This document shows, in pieces, positions 35,792 through 45,344 of a stretch of DNA of 64,000 nucleotides. The DNA comes from Paracoccus denitrificans. GTDB lineage: Bacteria > Pseudomonadota > Alphaproteobacteria > Rhodobacterales > Rhodobacteraceae. Location: positions 1 to 64,000 of the forward strand of contig NZ_FNEA01000015.1 in the NCBI RefSeq assembly GCF_900100045.1, in the 5' to 3' direction. How positions within the stretch are numbered: the stretch's first letter is position 1; every line of letters starts with the position of its first letter. The notes under the pieces were generated by a model, which was not told the origin of the DNA, searched no databases, and saw nothing but the letters and a program-made list of their open reading frames with translations. Made by a program: the position numbers and the translations under genes.

Positions 35792-37123
35792 TCAGTGCCC
35801 CGGGAACCAGTCTTCGGCGCGGACCTGTTCTCCAAGGCGCAGGCGCTTGCGCTCGAACTCGGCCTCGCGGCCCCATGGCTTGGTGGCATCGACCAGAAGC
35901 CGGCCCCAGTGGTCCTTTTGCTCGTCGCGATAGAAGGACGGGGTTTCGGGGATGATCATCATGTCCTTGTCGGGTCGGCAGCGGGTCAGGATCGCCCATT
36001 GCACGTCGTCCATGTCGTAGATGTCCACGTCGGTATCGACCACGGTGATCTGCTTGGCCCAGATCGGCTCGGCGCCGATGGTGGCCAGCATGACCTGGCG
36101 GGCATGGCCCTCGAACTGCGGCTCGATCTGCACGACGGCATGGTTCACGAAGGGCTGGCAGGTGACGTTGACGATCCCCGGCAAGGCCGCGGAAAGCCGC
36201 TGGTAGATGTTGGCCGAAACCGAAAGCTCCAGCGTCAGCACCTCTTCGGGCGAGCCGCAAAGGATGGAATGGAACATCGCATCCTTGCGCACAGTGACGC
36301 CCAGCACCTGGAAGACCGCATTGGGGGCCTCAGCCACGTAATAGCCCATGAATTCGCCGAATGGCCCTTCGGGCAGGCGGACGTTGGGCAGGAAGCGGCC
36401 CTCGATCACCACCTCGGTCTCGGCCGGCACCTCGAGGCCGATATGGTTGCACTTGCGCATGGCGACGGGCTTGCCGCGCAGCCGGGCCGCTACCTCGAGC
36501 TCGTCCACGTCATAGGGCAAGGGCGCGGCCGCGGTCAGGAAGGCATGGGCCGGTGGTCCGATAAGCATCGCGGCTTCCAGCGGCCGGCCCATCTTTTCGG
36601 CTTTCTCGTGATAGATCGTCAGATGGTGGCGCGGCGCAAGGCGGCAGCGCAACTCGCCGTCGTCGATATACATCGAGCGGTGATAGGACAGGTTGCCCAC
36701 CCCCGTCTCGGGATCCTTCGCGATGAACATGGCCGAGGTGAAATAGGCCCCGCCATCGCGGTCGGAATAGGTGATGAGGGGCAGGTCGGAGAGCCTGACC
36801 TCTTCATATTCCGGCAGATTGGCCGGGGCGGCGGCAACAAGCGGCTGCTTCATGTCTGCCGCGCCCAGCGATGAGAGCCTGCTCCATTGCCGGCAGAAAT
36901 CGGCGGCGTCGATGCCGATCACCTCGCCCAGCCGCTCGCGCGTGCTGTAGACGTTGCTCACGACAGGAAAGCGGGTGCCCTTCACATTGGTGAACATCAC
37001 CGGCCTGGCCCATTTCTTCTGCGCAAGCTGGGTGACGGCGGCAAGCTCATGCGCGGGATCGATCTCGCGATCGACGACCAGCAGGTCGCCACGGGCCTCG
37101 AGCTTGCGGACGAACTCTCTCAT
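35792..37123 (-). CDS. UbiD-family prenyl-FMN-dependent decarboxylase
   Basis: 443 residues. The LPEGPFGEFMGYY motif with catalytic Glu, NLSYHRSMY and NHIGLEVPAETEVVIEG metal/prFMN-binding regions are present. Members reversibly decarboxylate (hydroxy)aromatic or alpha,beta-unsaturated acids. Length suits hydroxybenzoate/phenolic acid decarboxylases. CAAGGAG precedes the ATG. First enzyme gene after the GntR regulator in the leftward operon. Confidence 0.92.
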   Translation of the reverse strand: MREFVRKLEARGDLLVVDREIDPAHELAAVTQLAQKKWARPVMFTNVKGTRFPVVSNVYSTRERLGEVIGIDAADFCRQWSRLSSLGAADMKQPLVAAAPANLPEYEEVRLSDLPLITYSDRDGGAYFTSAMFIAKDPETGVGNLSYHRSMYIDDGELRCRLAPRHHLTIYHEKAEKMGRPLEAAMLIGPPAHAFLTAAAPLPYDVDELEVAARLRGKPVAMRKCNHIGLEVPAETEVVIEGRFLPNVRLPEGPFGEFMGYYVAEAPNAVFQVLGVTVRKDAMFHSILCGSPEEVLTLELSVSANIYQRLSAALPGIVNVTCQPFVNHAVVQIEPQFEGHARQVMLATIGAEPIWAKQITVVDTDVDIYDMDDVQWAILTRCRPDKDMMIIPETPSFYRDEQKDHWGRLLVDATKPWGREAEFERKRLRLGEQVRAEDWFPGH

Positions 37124-37156
37124 GTCGGACTCCTTGGGGTGTTTCCCTGCACGGGA

Positions 37157-37921
37157 TCAGCGGGTCTTTCCGCCCTGAAGCGTGGGCACGATGCGGTTGG
37201 AGCGCGCCTCATGGGTCGAGCGCAGGCGATAACGGTCGCCGGGATAGATGAAGCGGCTGCGCGTGACGGGAATGCCGTCCCGCCAGGTCGAACGGTCCAG
37301 CAGCAGGCAGGGCTGGTTCTCGTCGATCTGCAGATGCTTGCGCACCTCTTCGTCGGCACGGATGGCGCGGATCGTGTTGTCCACGGTCGTCACGCTGGTC
37401 TCGCGCAAAAGCCAGTTATGCGGCGTGATGCGCGAGAAATCCTGCTCAAGATAGGCCGGTGCCTCGGCAGCGTTCACATAGCGATCCTCAAGCTGGATCG
37501 GCGTGCCGTCCTCAAGATGCAGCAGGCGCGAGTGAAAGACGGTGTCGTCCGGCGAAAGCTGAAGCATGTTGCGCCCCGGACTGTCGCGCCCCAGGATCGC
37601 ATGCTGAAGCACCCGGCAGGAATGCGCGCCGCCCGAGAAGGCGATCTCCTCGGAGATGTCGGGCAGGTTGAAGACCGCGCATTGCATCCGCGGCCCGATG
37701 ACGAAGGTGCCCCGCCCCTGGATGCGCAGCAGCACGCCATCGGTCTGCAACTCTCGCAGCGCCCGGCGCACGGTCAGCCGCGAGGCGCCGAATTCGCCCG
37801 CCAGATCCTCTTCCGAAGGCACCTGGAAGTTCGCCGGCCATTCCTCGGTCTCGATCCTGCGATCGATCGCGCTCTTGATCTGTTCGTAAAGGGGCTGATC
37901 CGTATTCACTGCACCGTCCAA
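37157..37921 (-). CDS. GntR-family (HutC/UTRA) transcriptional regulator
   Basis: 254 residues. An N-terminal winged HTH (about 10-75; EEDLAGEFGASRLTVRRALREL) precedes a UTRA ligand domain (about 95-240). Similar in form to HutC. It is first in the leftward operon and faces the aldehyde dehydrogenase operon across a 284-bp gap. It probably represses both directions and is released by a pathway compound. Confidence 0.92.
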   Translation of the reverse strand: MDGAVNTDQPLYEQIKSAIDRRIETEEWPANFQVPSEEDLAGEFGASRLTVRRALRELQTDGVLLRIQGRGTFVIGPRMQCAVFNLPDISEEIAFSGGAHSCRVLQHAILGRDSPGRNMLQLSPDDTVFHSRLLHLEDGTPIQLEDRYVNAAEAPAYLEQDFSRITPHNWLLRETSVTTVDNTIRAIRADEEVRKHLQIDENQPCLLLDRSTWRDGIPVTRSRFIYPGDRYRLRSTHEARSNRIVPTLQGGKTR

Positions 37922-38205
37922 AGTAATATCATTATTGATCCGTTATCATCCCACACTTCCCGGCATTGCAAGTGGAATCTGGTCATTTCATCCGTTTCAT
38001 GGACCGAAAATCGCCCAAAAGAAGCCTTTTCTTGCATACTTGCCTAAATTATAGGCAAATAACGCTATGATTTACCATCGAAGATTCTGTTGTTGACAGA
38101 CAATAACAATATCATTTTCTATGATAAGGCATATGGTAGCCGAGTCGATTTCAGGACTTTAGGTCGCGACACGGCAAGCAGCAGCCCTGCAAGAATGGAG
38201 TGACC
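37922..38205. promoter_or_regulatory. Divergent regulatory region with inverted repeat
   Basis: Very AT-rich for this genome. TTGCCTA (38040-38046) and TAGGCAA (38052-38058) form a perfect inverted repeat with a 5-bp spacer. AATATCATT is repeated at 37925-37933 and 38108-38116, and TTATCAT (37943-37949) mirrors ATGATAA (38121-38127) near the other end. A TTGACA box is at 38093-38098, though no good -10 follows at normal spacing. These are candidate GntR sites and promoters for both operons. Confidence 0.5.
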
Positions 38206-39696
38206 ATGCCCGCCGAAAGCCTGCCGAAACTGTCCATGTATATCGACGGCCAATGGGTCGCTCCGGCGTCGGGGGAATATCTCGAGACGGTGGACCCCTA
38301 TACGGCCAAGCCCTGGGCGCTGGTTCCGCGCGGCAATGCCCAGGACGCCGACCGGGCCATCCAGGCCGCGCACCGCGCCTTCAGGGAGGGGCCCTGGGGC
38401 AGGATGCATCCCAGCGCGCGCGGCCGCATCATCTCGAAATTCGGCGATCTGATCGAGGCGAATGCCGATGCGCTGGCCGAGATCGAGGTGCGCGACAACG
38501 GCCGGCTGCTGGCCGAGATGCGCCACCAGATCCGCTATATCCCGCGCTGGTATCACTATTACGCCGGCCTGGCCGACAAGATCGAGGGGGCGGTCCATCC
38601 CTGCGACAAGGAGGCGCTGAGCTTTTCGCGCCACGAGCCGCTGGGCGTCTGCGTCGGCATCGTGCCCTGGAACGCGCCGCTGTTCCTGTTCTCGCTCAAG
38701 GCCGCGCCGGCGCTGGCGGCGGGCTGCACCCTGGTGATGAAGCCGGCCGAACATACCTCGGCCACGGCGCTCAAGCTGATGGAACTGGTCGAGGAGGCGG
38801 GGTTTCCACCGGGCGTCATCAACGTCGTCACGGGCTACGGCCCCGAGGTGGGCGAGCCCCTGGTCACCCATCCGCTGACGCGCCATGTCGGCTTTACCGG
38901 CTCGACCAAGACCGGCGCGCATCTTTACTCGCTGGCGGCCAGGGACATCAAGCGCGTCAGCCTGGAACTGGGCGGCAAGTCCCCCAACATCGTCTTCGAC
39001 GATGCCGACCTGGACAATGCCGTGCGCGGCGTGGTGGGCGGCATCTTCGGCGCCGTGGGCCAGACCTGCATCGCCGGCTCGCGGCTTCTGGTGCATCGCA
39101 AGGTGCATGACCAGTTCCTGGAAAAGCTGGCCGCATTCACCAGGACCGCCCGCATCGGCGACCCCAGGCACATGGACACCCGGATCGGCCCCATCGCCAA
39201 CGCAATGCAATATCAAAAGGTGCTGGGCTATATCGACATCGCCCGCGATGAGGGTGCCGAACTGGTCCTGGGCGGCAAGCGCCCCGACATCGAGGAATGC
39301 GCAAGCGGCTTCTTCATCGAGCCGACGATCTTTGCCGGCGTGAACAACGACATGCGCATCGCCCGGGAGGAGGTCTTCGGCCCCGTTCTGGCGGCCATCC
39401 CCTTCGACGAGCCCGAAGAGGCCGTCGCCATCGCCAACGACAGCGAATTCGGGTTGGCTGCCGGGGTCTGGACCGCCGACATGCGCCGCGCGCTGCTGAT
39501 GTCCCAGCGGATCGAGGCTGGCAGCGTCTGGGTCAACACCTATCGCGACGTCTCCTACACCACGCCCTTCGGCGGCTACAAGAAAAGCGGCATCGGCCGC
39601 GAGAACGGCATCGAGGGCATCCGCGAGTTCCTCCAGACCAAGGCCGTCTGGCTTTCGACCGCCGAGGAAATCGCCAACCCCTTCGTCATCGGATGA
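38206..39696 (+). CDS. NAD(P)-dependent aldehyde dehydrogenase
   Basis: 496 residues, normal ALDH length. The cofactor segment VPWNAPLFLF, FTGSTKTG, the general-base Glu in LELGGKSP, and the nucleophile Cys in GQTCIAGSR are all visible. It oxidises an aldehyde to the acid. The ATG at 38206 follows GGAG (an in-frame GTG at 38200 also exists). It overlaps the ThDP enzyme gene, whose product could be its aldehyde substrate. Confidence 0.94.
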   Translation: MPAESLPKLSMYIDGQWVAPASGEYLETVDPYTAKPWALVPRGNAQDADRAIQAAHRAFREGPWGRMHPSARGRIISKFGDLIEANADALAEIEVRDNGRLLAEMRHQIRYIPRWYHYYAGLADKIEGAVHPCDKEALSFSRHEPLGVCVGIVPWNAPLFLFSLKAAPALAAGCTLVMKPAEHTSATALKLMELVEEAGFPPGVINVVTGYGPEVGEPLVTHPLTRHVGFTGSTKTGAHLYSLAARDIKRVSLELGGKSPNIVFDDADLDNAVRGVVGGIFGAVGQTCIAGSRLLVHRKVHDQFLEKLAAFTRTARIGDPRHMDTRIGPIANAMQYQKVLGYIDIARDEGAELVLGGKRPDIEECASGFFIEPTIFAGVNNDMRIAREEVFGPVLAAIPFDEPEEAVAIANDSEFGLAAGVWTADMRRALLMSQRIEAGSVWVNTYRDVSYTTPFGGYKKSGIGRENGIEGIREFLQTKAVWLSTAEEIANPFVIG

Positions 39697-41396
39697 GCGT
39701 CATGAGAAAAGGTGCCGAAATCCTTGCCGACGAACTGGCGCTGAACGGCGCGCGGATCGTCTATCATGTGCCGGGCGAAAGCTTTCTGGTCGCGCTCGAC
39801 GCGCTGGCGACACGACATCCCGACATCCGCGCGATCAGCTGCCGCCACGAAAACGGCGCGGCGCAGATGGCCGAGGCGCATGGCAAGCTGACGGGCCAGC
39901 CGGGCGTGGCCTTCGTCACCCGCAGCCCCGGCGCGACCAATGCGGTCAATGGCGTCCACACCGCCTTTCAGGACGGCTCGCCCATGATCCTGATCGTGGG
40001 CCAGGTGAAACGCGCGATCCTGGAGCGCGAAGCCTTCATGTCCTACGACTTCCGCACGATGTTCGCGCCCATGGCGAAATGGGTGGCGCAGATCGACGAC
40101 CCCGCCCGCATTCCCGAATTCGTCCAGCGCGCCTGGGCCACAGCCCTGTCCGGCCGGCGCGGTCCGGTGGTGCTGGTCGTGCCCGAGGACGTGCTGGAAG
40201 AGATGAGCGACGTTCCCCCCTCGGCCCGCCCGGCGCAGCCGTCGCGCGCCGGGGCACCCCGGGACGAGGACATGGCGCAGATCTTCGGCATGCTCGCCCA
40301 GGCCCAGCGCCCGCTGGTCGTCGTCGGCGGCTCGGACTGGAGCGAGGCCGCGCGCGAGGATATCCAGGACTTCGCCGGCCGGCTGGGCCTGCCGGTGGTG
40401 ACGACGTTCCGGCGCCGCGACATCATCGACCACCGCCTGGATTGCTATGCGGGCGAGATCGGCATCGGCGCCAATCCCGCGCTGCTTGCCCATATCAAGG
40501 AGGCGGATTTCGTGCTGATGCTCAACGATGCGTTGAGCGACGTGAACACCATCGGCGCGGGCTACATGGAGGGGTTCACGCTTTTCTCGATCCCGCATCC
40601 AAAGCAGAAAATCGTCCATGTCATGGCCGACCACGGCGATCTGAACCGGGTGTTCCAGGTCGACCTGGCACTGGCGGCCGACAACGACGCCACCACCCGC
40701 GCCCTGGCCAGCCGGGATGCCCGCCCCCTGCCGGCACATGCGGAATGGACCGCAAGGCTGCGGGCGACCCTGCTGGCCGAGCGCGAGCCCCAGCCCTGCC
40801 CCGGCGCGATCGACCTGCCCCGCGTGATGGGCTGGCTGCGCGAACGCCTGCCCGAAGATGCCATCGTCACCAATGGCGTCGGCGCCTATGCCACCTGGAG
40901 CCAGCGCTATTTCCCGCATTACCGCCTGCATACCCAGCTTGGCCCCATCAGCGGCAGCATGGGCTATTCCCTGCCGGCCGCCATCGCGGCCAAGCTGGCC
41001 CATCCCGAGCGGGTCGTGGTGGATTTCGTCGGGGACGGCTGCTTCCAGATGAGCAGCGAGGAACTGGCGACGGCGGTGCAATATGGCGCCAATATCGTCA
41101 TCCTGCTCTACAATAACGGGCTTTACGGCACGATCCGCATCCATGAGGAAAACCGCCTCGACGGGCGGACCAACGGCACCGACCTGACCAATCCCGACTT
41201 CGTGCTGCTGGCAAAAGCCTATGGCGCCCATGGCGAACGCGTGACCACGACAGAGGAGTTCGCCCCGGCCTTCGAACGCGCCCTGGCAGCCGGAAGGCCC
41301 GCCCTGATCGAGATGGTGATCGACCCCGAAGCCATCCATTGCCGCTATTCGCTCAGCGATCTTCGTGCCCGGCGTGCGGCGCGGGCGCAGGGCTGA
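39693..41396 (+). CDS. ThDP-dependent decarboxylase/acetolactate synthase-like enzyme
   Basis: 567 residues with the three-domain ThDP fold: Pyr domain (about 5-170, activating Glu in CRHENGAAQMAE), central domain (about 190-325) and PP domain with the GDGCFQ...NNG cofactor motif (about 445-475). The superfamily includes benzoylformate and other 2-oxo acid decarboxylases as well as carboligases. Directly after an aldehyde dehydrogenase (ATGA overlap), a 2-oxo acid decarboxylase role is the simplest reading, but carboligase activity is not excluded. Confidence 0.85.
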   Translation: MSVMRKGAEILADELALNGARIVYHVPGESFLVALDALATRHPDIRAISCRHENGAAQMAEAHGKLTGQPGVAFVTRSPGATNAVNGVHTAFQDGSPMILIVGQVKRAILEREAFMSYDFRTMFAPMAKWVAQIDDPARIPEFVQRAWATALSGRRGPVVLVVPEDVLEEMSDVPPSARPAQPSRAGAPRDEDMAQIFGMLAQAQRPLVVVGGSDWSEAAREDIQDFAGRLGLPVVTTFRRRDIIDHRLDCYAGEIGIGANPALLAHIKEADFVLMLNDALSDVNTIGAGYMEGFTLFSIPHPKQKIVHVMADHGDLNRVFQVDLALAADNDATTRALASRDARPLPAHAEWTARLRATLLAEREPQPCPGAIDLPRVMGWLRERLPEDAIVTNGVGAYATWSQRYFPHYRLHTQLGPISGSMGYSLPAAIAAKLAHPERVVVDFVGDGCFQMSSEELATAVQYGANIVILLYNNGLYGTIRIHEENRLDGRTNGTDLTNPDFVLLAKAYGAHGERVTTTEEFAPAFERALAAGRPALIEMVIDPEAIHCRYSLSDLRARRAARAQG

Positions 41397-41493
41397 GCAT
41401 CGCAAACCCGCCGCGCCCGCCGCAGAAGCGGGCCGGCAGAACCCCCGGGGGCGACGCTCCAGCCGCCCCTTCATCCCCAACAGGAGTCCCCCC

Positions 41494-42516
41494 ATGAACA
41501 CCAAGCTTCTTTTCGCCGGCCTCGCCCTTTCGGCCTCCTGGGCCGGCGCGGCCTCGGCCCAGGATTGCATGCTGCGCGTCACCACCTGGGGCGGCAGCTA
41601 CCAGGCTACCTATGAATCCGTGGCCGAAGCCTTTGAAAAGGCCAACAACTGCCGCATCGAATGGGTCGTGGGCTCAAGCCCGGATCACCTGATCAAGGCC
41701 CGGCTTGGGCAGGTGGACGTCGTGACCAACACGCTGCTCAACTCCATCGCCGGCGAGAAAGAGGGGCTCTGGGCGCCGCTCGATCCCCAGAAGATCCCGA
41801 ACATGGCCAATCTCTACGACAATGCCGTCTATTCGGATCATACGATCTTCGCCAATGTCGGCGATTACGTGCTGGCCTATAACACCGAGCAGATTTCCGA
41901 GCCGCCCACCAGTTGGGACGCGCTGTGGAATCCCGACTACAGAAGCGCGGCGGTGATCTATGGCATCGACCACATCCCGACGCTGAGCCTGACGGTGATG
42001 GAGGCCGAACAGAACGGCGGCGGCATCGACAATATCGAGCCGGGCCTGGACCGCATGGCCGAGCTGTTCAAGAGCGGCAACCTGATCGGGGCGCTGGATG
42101 TGGAAAGCCAGATGGTGTCGCTGTTCGAGACGGGCGATGCCTGGATCGGGATGCTGGCCACCGGGCGGATGCGCGACCTGCTGTCGAAGGGGGCGGAGAA
42201 CATCGCCTTCGTGCGGCCCGAGGAGGGCACCTTCCCGCTGATCTCGACCATCAACATCCACAAGGACGCGACCGATCCCGACATGGCGGCGAAATTCGTG
42301 GACTACGTCCTCAGCCCCGAGGTCCAGGTGGCCTTTGCCACGCGCAACCTCTATGCGCCCACGGTGAAGAATGCCGAGGTGCCCGAGGACACCCCCTATC
42401 GCGACCTGCTGGTGATGGGCGACGCCTTCGAGCGCCTCTACCTGCCGGATCAGGAAAAGATCACCGCCAACAAGGCCGACTGGCAGCAGCAGCTGAACCA
42501 GAAGATCGGGCGCTGA
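41494..42516 (+). CDS. ABC transporter solute-binding protein, PotD-like
   Basis: 340 residues. A signal peptide (1-23, ending ASAQD) precedes the type-1/8 solute-binding fold (VTTWGGSYQ, GDAWIGMLATG, PEEGTFPLIST). The family binds polyamines, opines and other organic cations. CAGGAG precedes the ATG. Fourth-component genes for ATPase and two permeases follow. The ligand is presumably the substrate of the surrounding catabolic genes. Confidence 0.88.
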   Translation: MNTKLLFAGLALSASWAGAASAQDCMLRVTTWGGSYQATYESVAEAFEKANNCRIEWVVGSSPDHLIKARLGQVDVVTNTLLNSIAGEKEGLWAPLDPQKIPNMANLYDNAVYSDHTIFANVGDYVLAYNTEQISEPPTSWDALWNPDYRSAAVIYGIDHIPTLSLTVMEAEQNGGGIDNIEPGLDRMAELFKSGNLIGALDVESQMVSLFETGDAWIGMLATGRMRDLLSKGAENIAFVRPEEGTFPLISTINIHKDATDPDMAAKFVDYVLSPEVQVAFATRNLYAPTVKNAEVPEDTPYRDLLVMGDAFERLYLPDQEKITANKADWQQQLNQKIGR

Positions 42517-42594
42517 GCGGTTCGATCCCCGTGGCGACCGGACCAGGTCGCCATGACCCGCAGGGCCGGCGACGGCCGCAAGAACCAGGATGAA

Positions 42595-43689
42595 ATGCAG
42601 CCCATGTCCGATGATGCCATTCAAGTCCGGCGAGTCATGAAAAGCTACGGCACCATGCTGGCCGTGGACGATGTCTCGTTCAACGTCGCCGAGGGCGAGT
42701 TCGTCTCGCTCCTCGGCCCAAGCGGCTGCGGCAAGACCACCACGCTGCGCATGATCGCCGGTTTCACCGACACCTCGGGCGGTGCGATCCGCGTGCATGG
42801 CCGCGAGGTCACCCACCTGCCGCCCGAAAAGCGCGACCTGGGCTTCGTGTTCCAGAACTATGCGCTGTGGCCGCATATGACGGTCGCCGAGAACGTGGCC
42901 TTCGGGCTGAAGCTGCGCCGCAAGCCGCGGGATGTCATCCGCAACAAGATCGAAGAGGCGCTGTCCGTCACCGGCCTCTCGGGTTACGAGGACCGGCTGC
43001 CGCGCCAGCTTTCGGGCGGGCAGCAACAGCGGGTGGCGCTGGCCCGCGCGCTGGCGCTTGAGCCGCAGGTGCTGCTGATGGACGAGCCGCTGTCGAACCT
43101 CGACCGCGCGCTGCGGGTGGTCATGCGCCGTGAACTCAAGGAGTTGCAGGCGCGCATGAAGATGACCACGCTTTATGTGACCCATGACCAGGAAGAGGCG
43201 CTTTCGATGTCGAACCGGGTCGTGATCATGAACGGCGGCCGCGTCGAGCAGATCGCGGCGCCCTACGAGCTTTACGAAAATCCGGCCACGCGCTTCGTCG
43301 CGGATTTCGTGGGCATCACCAATTTCCTGGAAGGCACCGCCAGCGACATGGGCGGCGGCATGGTCGGGGTGCGGCTGCCCTCGGGCCAGGTGCTGCACGC
43401 CCAGGCGCGGGTGCCGGTCGCGCAAGGAGGCGCCGTGCGCGCATTGATCCGCCCCGAGCGGGTGACGATTTCCCCGGCCGAGCTTTCGGGGCCGAACGTG
43501 CTGGCCGGCCGGGTCGAGCTTTCGGAATATTTCGGCGCCGTGCTGCGCTATACCGTCCGGCTCGACAGCGGCGAGATCCTGCGCGCGGAAGTGCATAACT
43601 TCGACGAATTCATCGCCGGCGGCAGCAGGGTCTGGATCTGCACGCTGCCCGAACACCTGCGGGTGATCCCGCATGACCCGCGGGGCTGA
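42595..43689 (+). CDS. ABC transporter ATP-binding protein, PotA-like
   Basis: About 364 residues. Walker A GPSGCGKTT, VFQNYALWPHMT, signature LSGGQQQRVALARALA, Walker B LLMDEPLSNLD, switch VTHDQEEAL and a C-terminal TOBE domain are present. ATG at 42595 or 42604 after CAGGATGAA; the frame is open to 42553. Part of the importer encoded 41494-45344. Confidence 0.93.
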   Translation: MQPMSDDAIQVRRVMKSYGTMLAVDDVSFNVAEGEFVSLLGPSGCGKTTTLRMIAGFTDTSGGAIRVHGREVTHLPPEKRDLGFVFQNYALWPHMTVAENVAFGLKLRRKPRDVIRNKIEEALSVTGLSGYEDRLPRQLSGGQQQRVALARALALEPQVLLMDEPLSNLDRALRVVMRRELKELQARMKMTTLYVTHDQEEALSMSNRVVIMNGGRVEQIAAPYELYENPATRFVADFVGITNFLEGTASDMGGGMVGVRLPSGQVLHAQARVPVAQGGAVRALIRPERVTISPAELSGPNVLAGRVELSEYFGAVLRYTVRLDSGEILRAEVHNFDEFIAGGSRVWICTLPEHLRVIPHDPRG

Positions 43690-43692
43690 GCG

Positions 43693-44553
43693 ATGATCCG
43701 ACGCCTGCTTCCCCCGCTTGCCCCCGCGCTGGTCGCGCTGCTGATCTTCGTCGCGCTGCCCATGTTCTGGGTGCTGCGCACCAGCTTCAACGAACTGGCC
43801 GACGGCGCCTATGTCGTCGAGGCGATGACGCTCGACAACTACGCCCGCTTCCTGGGCGATCCCTGGTATCTGGTAAACACGCTGTGGTTCTCGATCCGCA
43901 TCGCGCTGGTGGCGACGGCGATCTCGGTCATATGCGGCTATCCAGTCGCGCTCTACATCGTGAAGACGACGGGATTGCAGCGCAACATCCTGATGGCGCT
44001 GGTCATGGCGCCGCTGCTGATCGGCCTGGTAACCCTGGTCTATGGCTGGATCGTGATCTTTCGCGGCGGCGGGCTGCTCAATTCGCTGATGATCGCGCTG
44101 CATGTCTATGACCGCCCGGTGCGCTACATGTGGGACATCAAGGGCGTGGTGATCCTGCTGGTCTATATCGGCGCGCCCTATGTGGTGCTGTCGCTGCTCG
44201 ACAGCCTGGAACGCATCAGCCCCTATCTGGTCGAGGCCGCGCGCAATGTCGGCGCCAGCCGCTGGACCGCCTTCTGGAAGGTGGTCTTCCCGATGACCAT
44301 GCCGGGGCTCTATGCCGGTCTCGTCATCGTCTTTTCGCTGAACTTCTCGGCCTTCGCGGTGCCGCTTATGATCGGCGACAGCAATACGCAGATGATCGGC
44401 CTGATCATCTATCGCGAGGCGCTGCTGAACAACGACCTGCCCTTTGCCTCGGCGCTGTCGGTGATCATGGTGGCGGTGAATGCGCTGATCCTTGTGGGCA
44501 TGGCCGCGTTTTTCGGCCGTATCATCCTCAACCGGCTGGAGGCAAAGCGATGA
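43693..44553 (+). CDS. ABC transporter permease, PotB-like
   Basis: 286 residues with about six membrane segments. An EAA loop VEAARNVGASRWTAFWKVVFP lies near residues 178-198. Starts 3 bp after the ATPase stop and overlaps the next permease by ATGA. Forms half of the transmembrane channel. Confidence 0.92.
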   Translation: MIRRLLPPLAPALVALLIFVALPMFWVLRTSFNELADGAYVVEAMTLDNYARFLGDPWYLVNTLWFSIRIALVATAISVICGYPVALYIVKTTGLQRNILMALVMAPLLIGLVTLVYGWIVIFRGGGLLNSLMIALHVYDRPVRYMWDIKGVVILLVYIGAPYVVLSLLDSLERISPYLVEAARNVGASRWTAFWKVVFPMTMPGLYAGLVIVFSLNFSAFAVPLMIGDSNTQMIGLIIYREALLNNDLPFASALSVIMVAVNALILVGMAAFFGRIILNRLEAKR

Positions 44554-45344
44554 CGCGGCCTGATCTTGGCACGATTGCCCTGCGGTTCTTCACGCTGCTG
44601 ATGATGGCCTTCCTGATCTTCCCGATCGCGGTGACGCTGGTCGTGGCGGTCAACCCGCGCGAGTTCATCCTGCCGCCGAACGGCTTCACGCTGGACTGGT
44701 TCAAGGCAGCCTGGAGTTCCAAGACCTTCCTGCGCGGCATGGGCGTCAGCCTGGTGCTTGGCCTTGTCGCCGCCACCCTGGCGAATGCGCTGGCGCTGCC
44801 GGCCGCCATGGCGCTGGTGCGGAACGATTTCCGCGGCAAGGGCGCCGTCAATCTTGTCCTGATGTCGCCGCTGCTGATCCCGACCACCATCTTCAGCCTG
44901 GCGCTCTATATCTGGTTCGTGCGGGTGGGCTACGGCTCGGGCCTGGTGCCGCTGCTGGTGGGGCATACGATCCACGTCATGCCCTATGCGCTGCGCATCC
45001 TGACGGCCAGCCTGCACAATCTCGATCCCAGCTACGAAGAGGCCGCGCGCAACGTGGGCGCCGGGCGGACCCGCACGCTGTTCTCGATCACGCTGCCGGT
45101 CATCCGCACCGGGCTGATCTCCAGCTTCGCGCTGTGTTTCATCCTGTCCTGGAACGATTTCCCGATCTCGGTCTTCCTGGCGCCGCCGGGCTGGACGCCG
45201 CTTCCGGTCGAGCTCTTTTCCTACATCAAGTTCCAGTATGACGCGGTGGCCGCGGCGCTGGCCGGATCGCTTATCCTGCTGTCGGCGCTGGCCATGGTGA
45301 TCATCGACCGGCTGGCGGGCCTGCGCCGCGTCCTGCGCTCCTGA
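44550..45344 (+). CDS. ABC transporter permease, PotC-like
   Basis: 264 residues with about six membrane segments and the EEAARNVGAGRTRTLFSITLP loop near residue 170. Partner of the upstream permease and last gene of the rightward GntR-locus operon. The ATG overlaps the preceding stop. Confidence 0.92.
   Translation: MTRPDLGTIALRFFTLLMMAFLIFPIAVTLVVAVNPREFILPPNGFTLDWFKAAWSSKTFLRGMGVSLVLGLVAATLANALALPAAMALVRNDFRGKGAVNLVLMSPLLIPTTIFSLALYIWFVRVGYGSGLVPLLVGHTIHVMPYALRILTASLHNLDPSYEEAARNVGAGRTRTLFSITLPVIRTGLISSFALCFILSWNDFPISVFLAPPGWTPLPVELFSYIKFQYDAVAAALAGSLILLSALAMVIIDRLAGLRRVLRS

Noticed and set aside
38093..38125. Full sigma-70 promoter for the aldehyde dehydrogenase operon
   Set aside because: The TTGACA box is good, but the nearest TATGAT lies about 21 bp away, too far for a normal spacer, so only the region is annotated.
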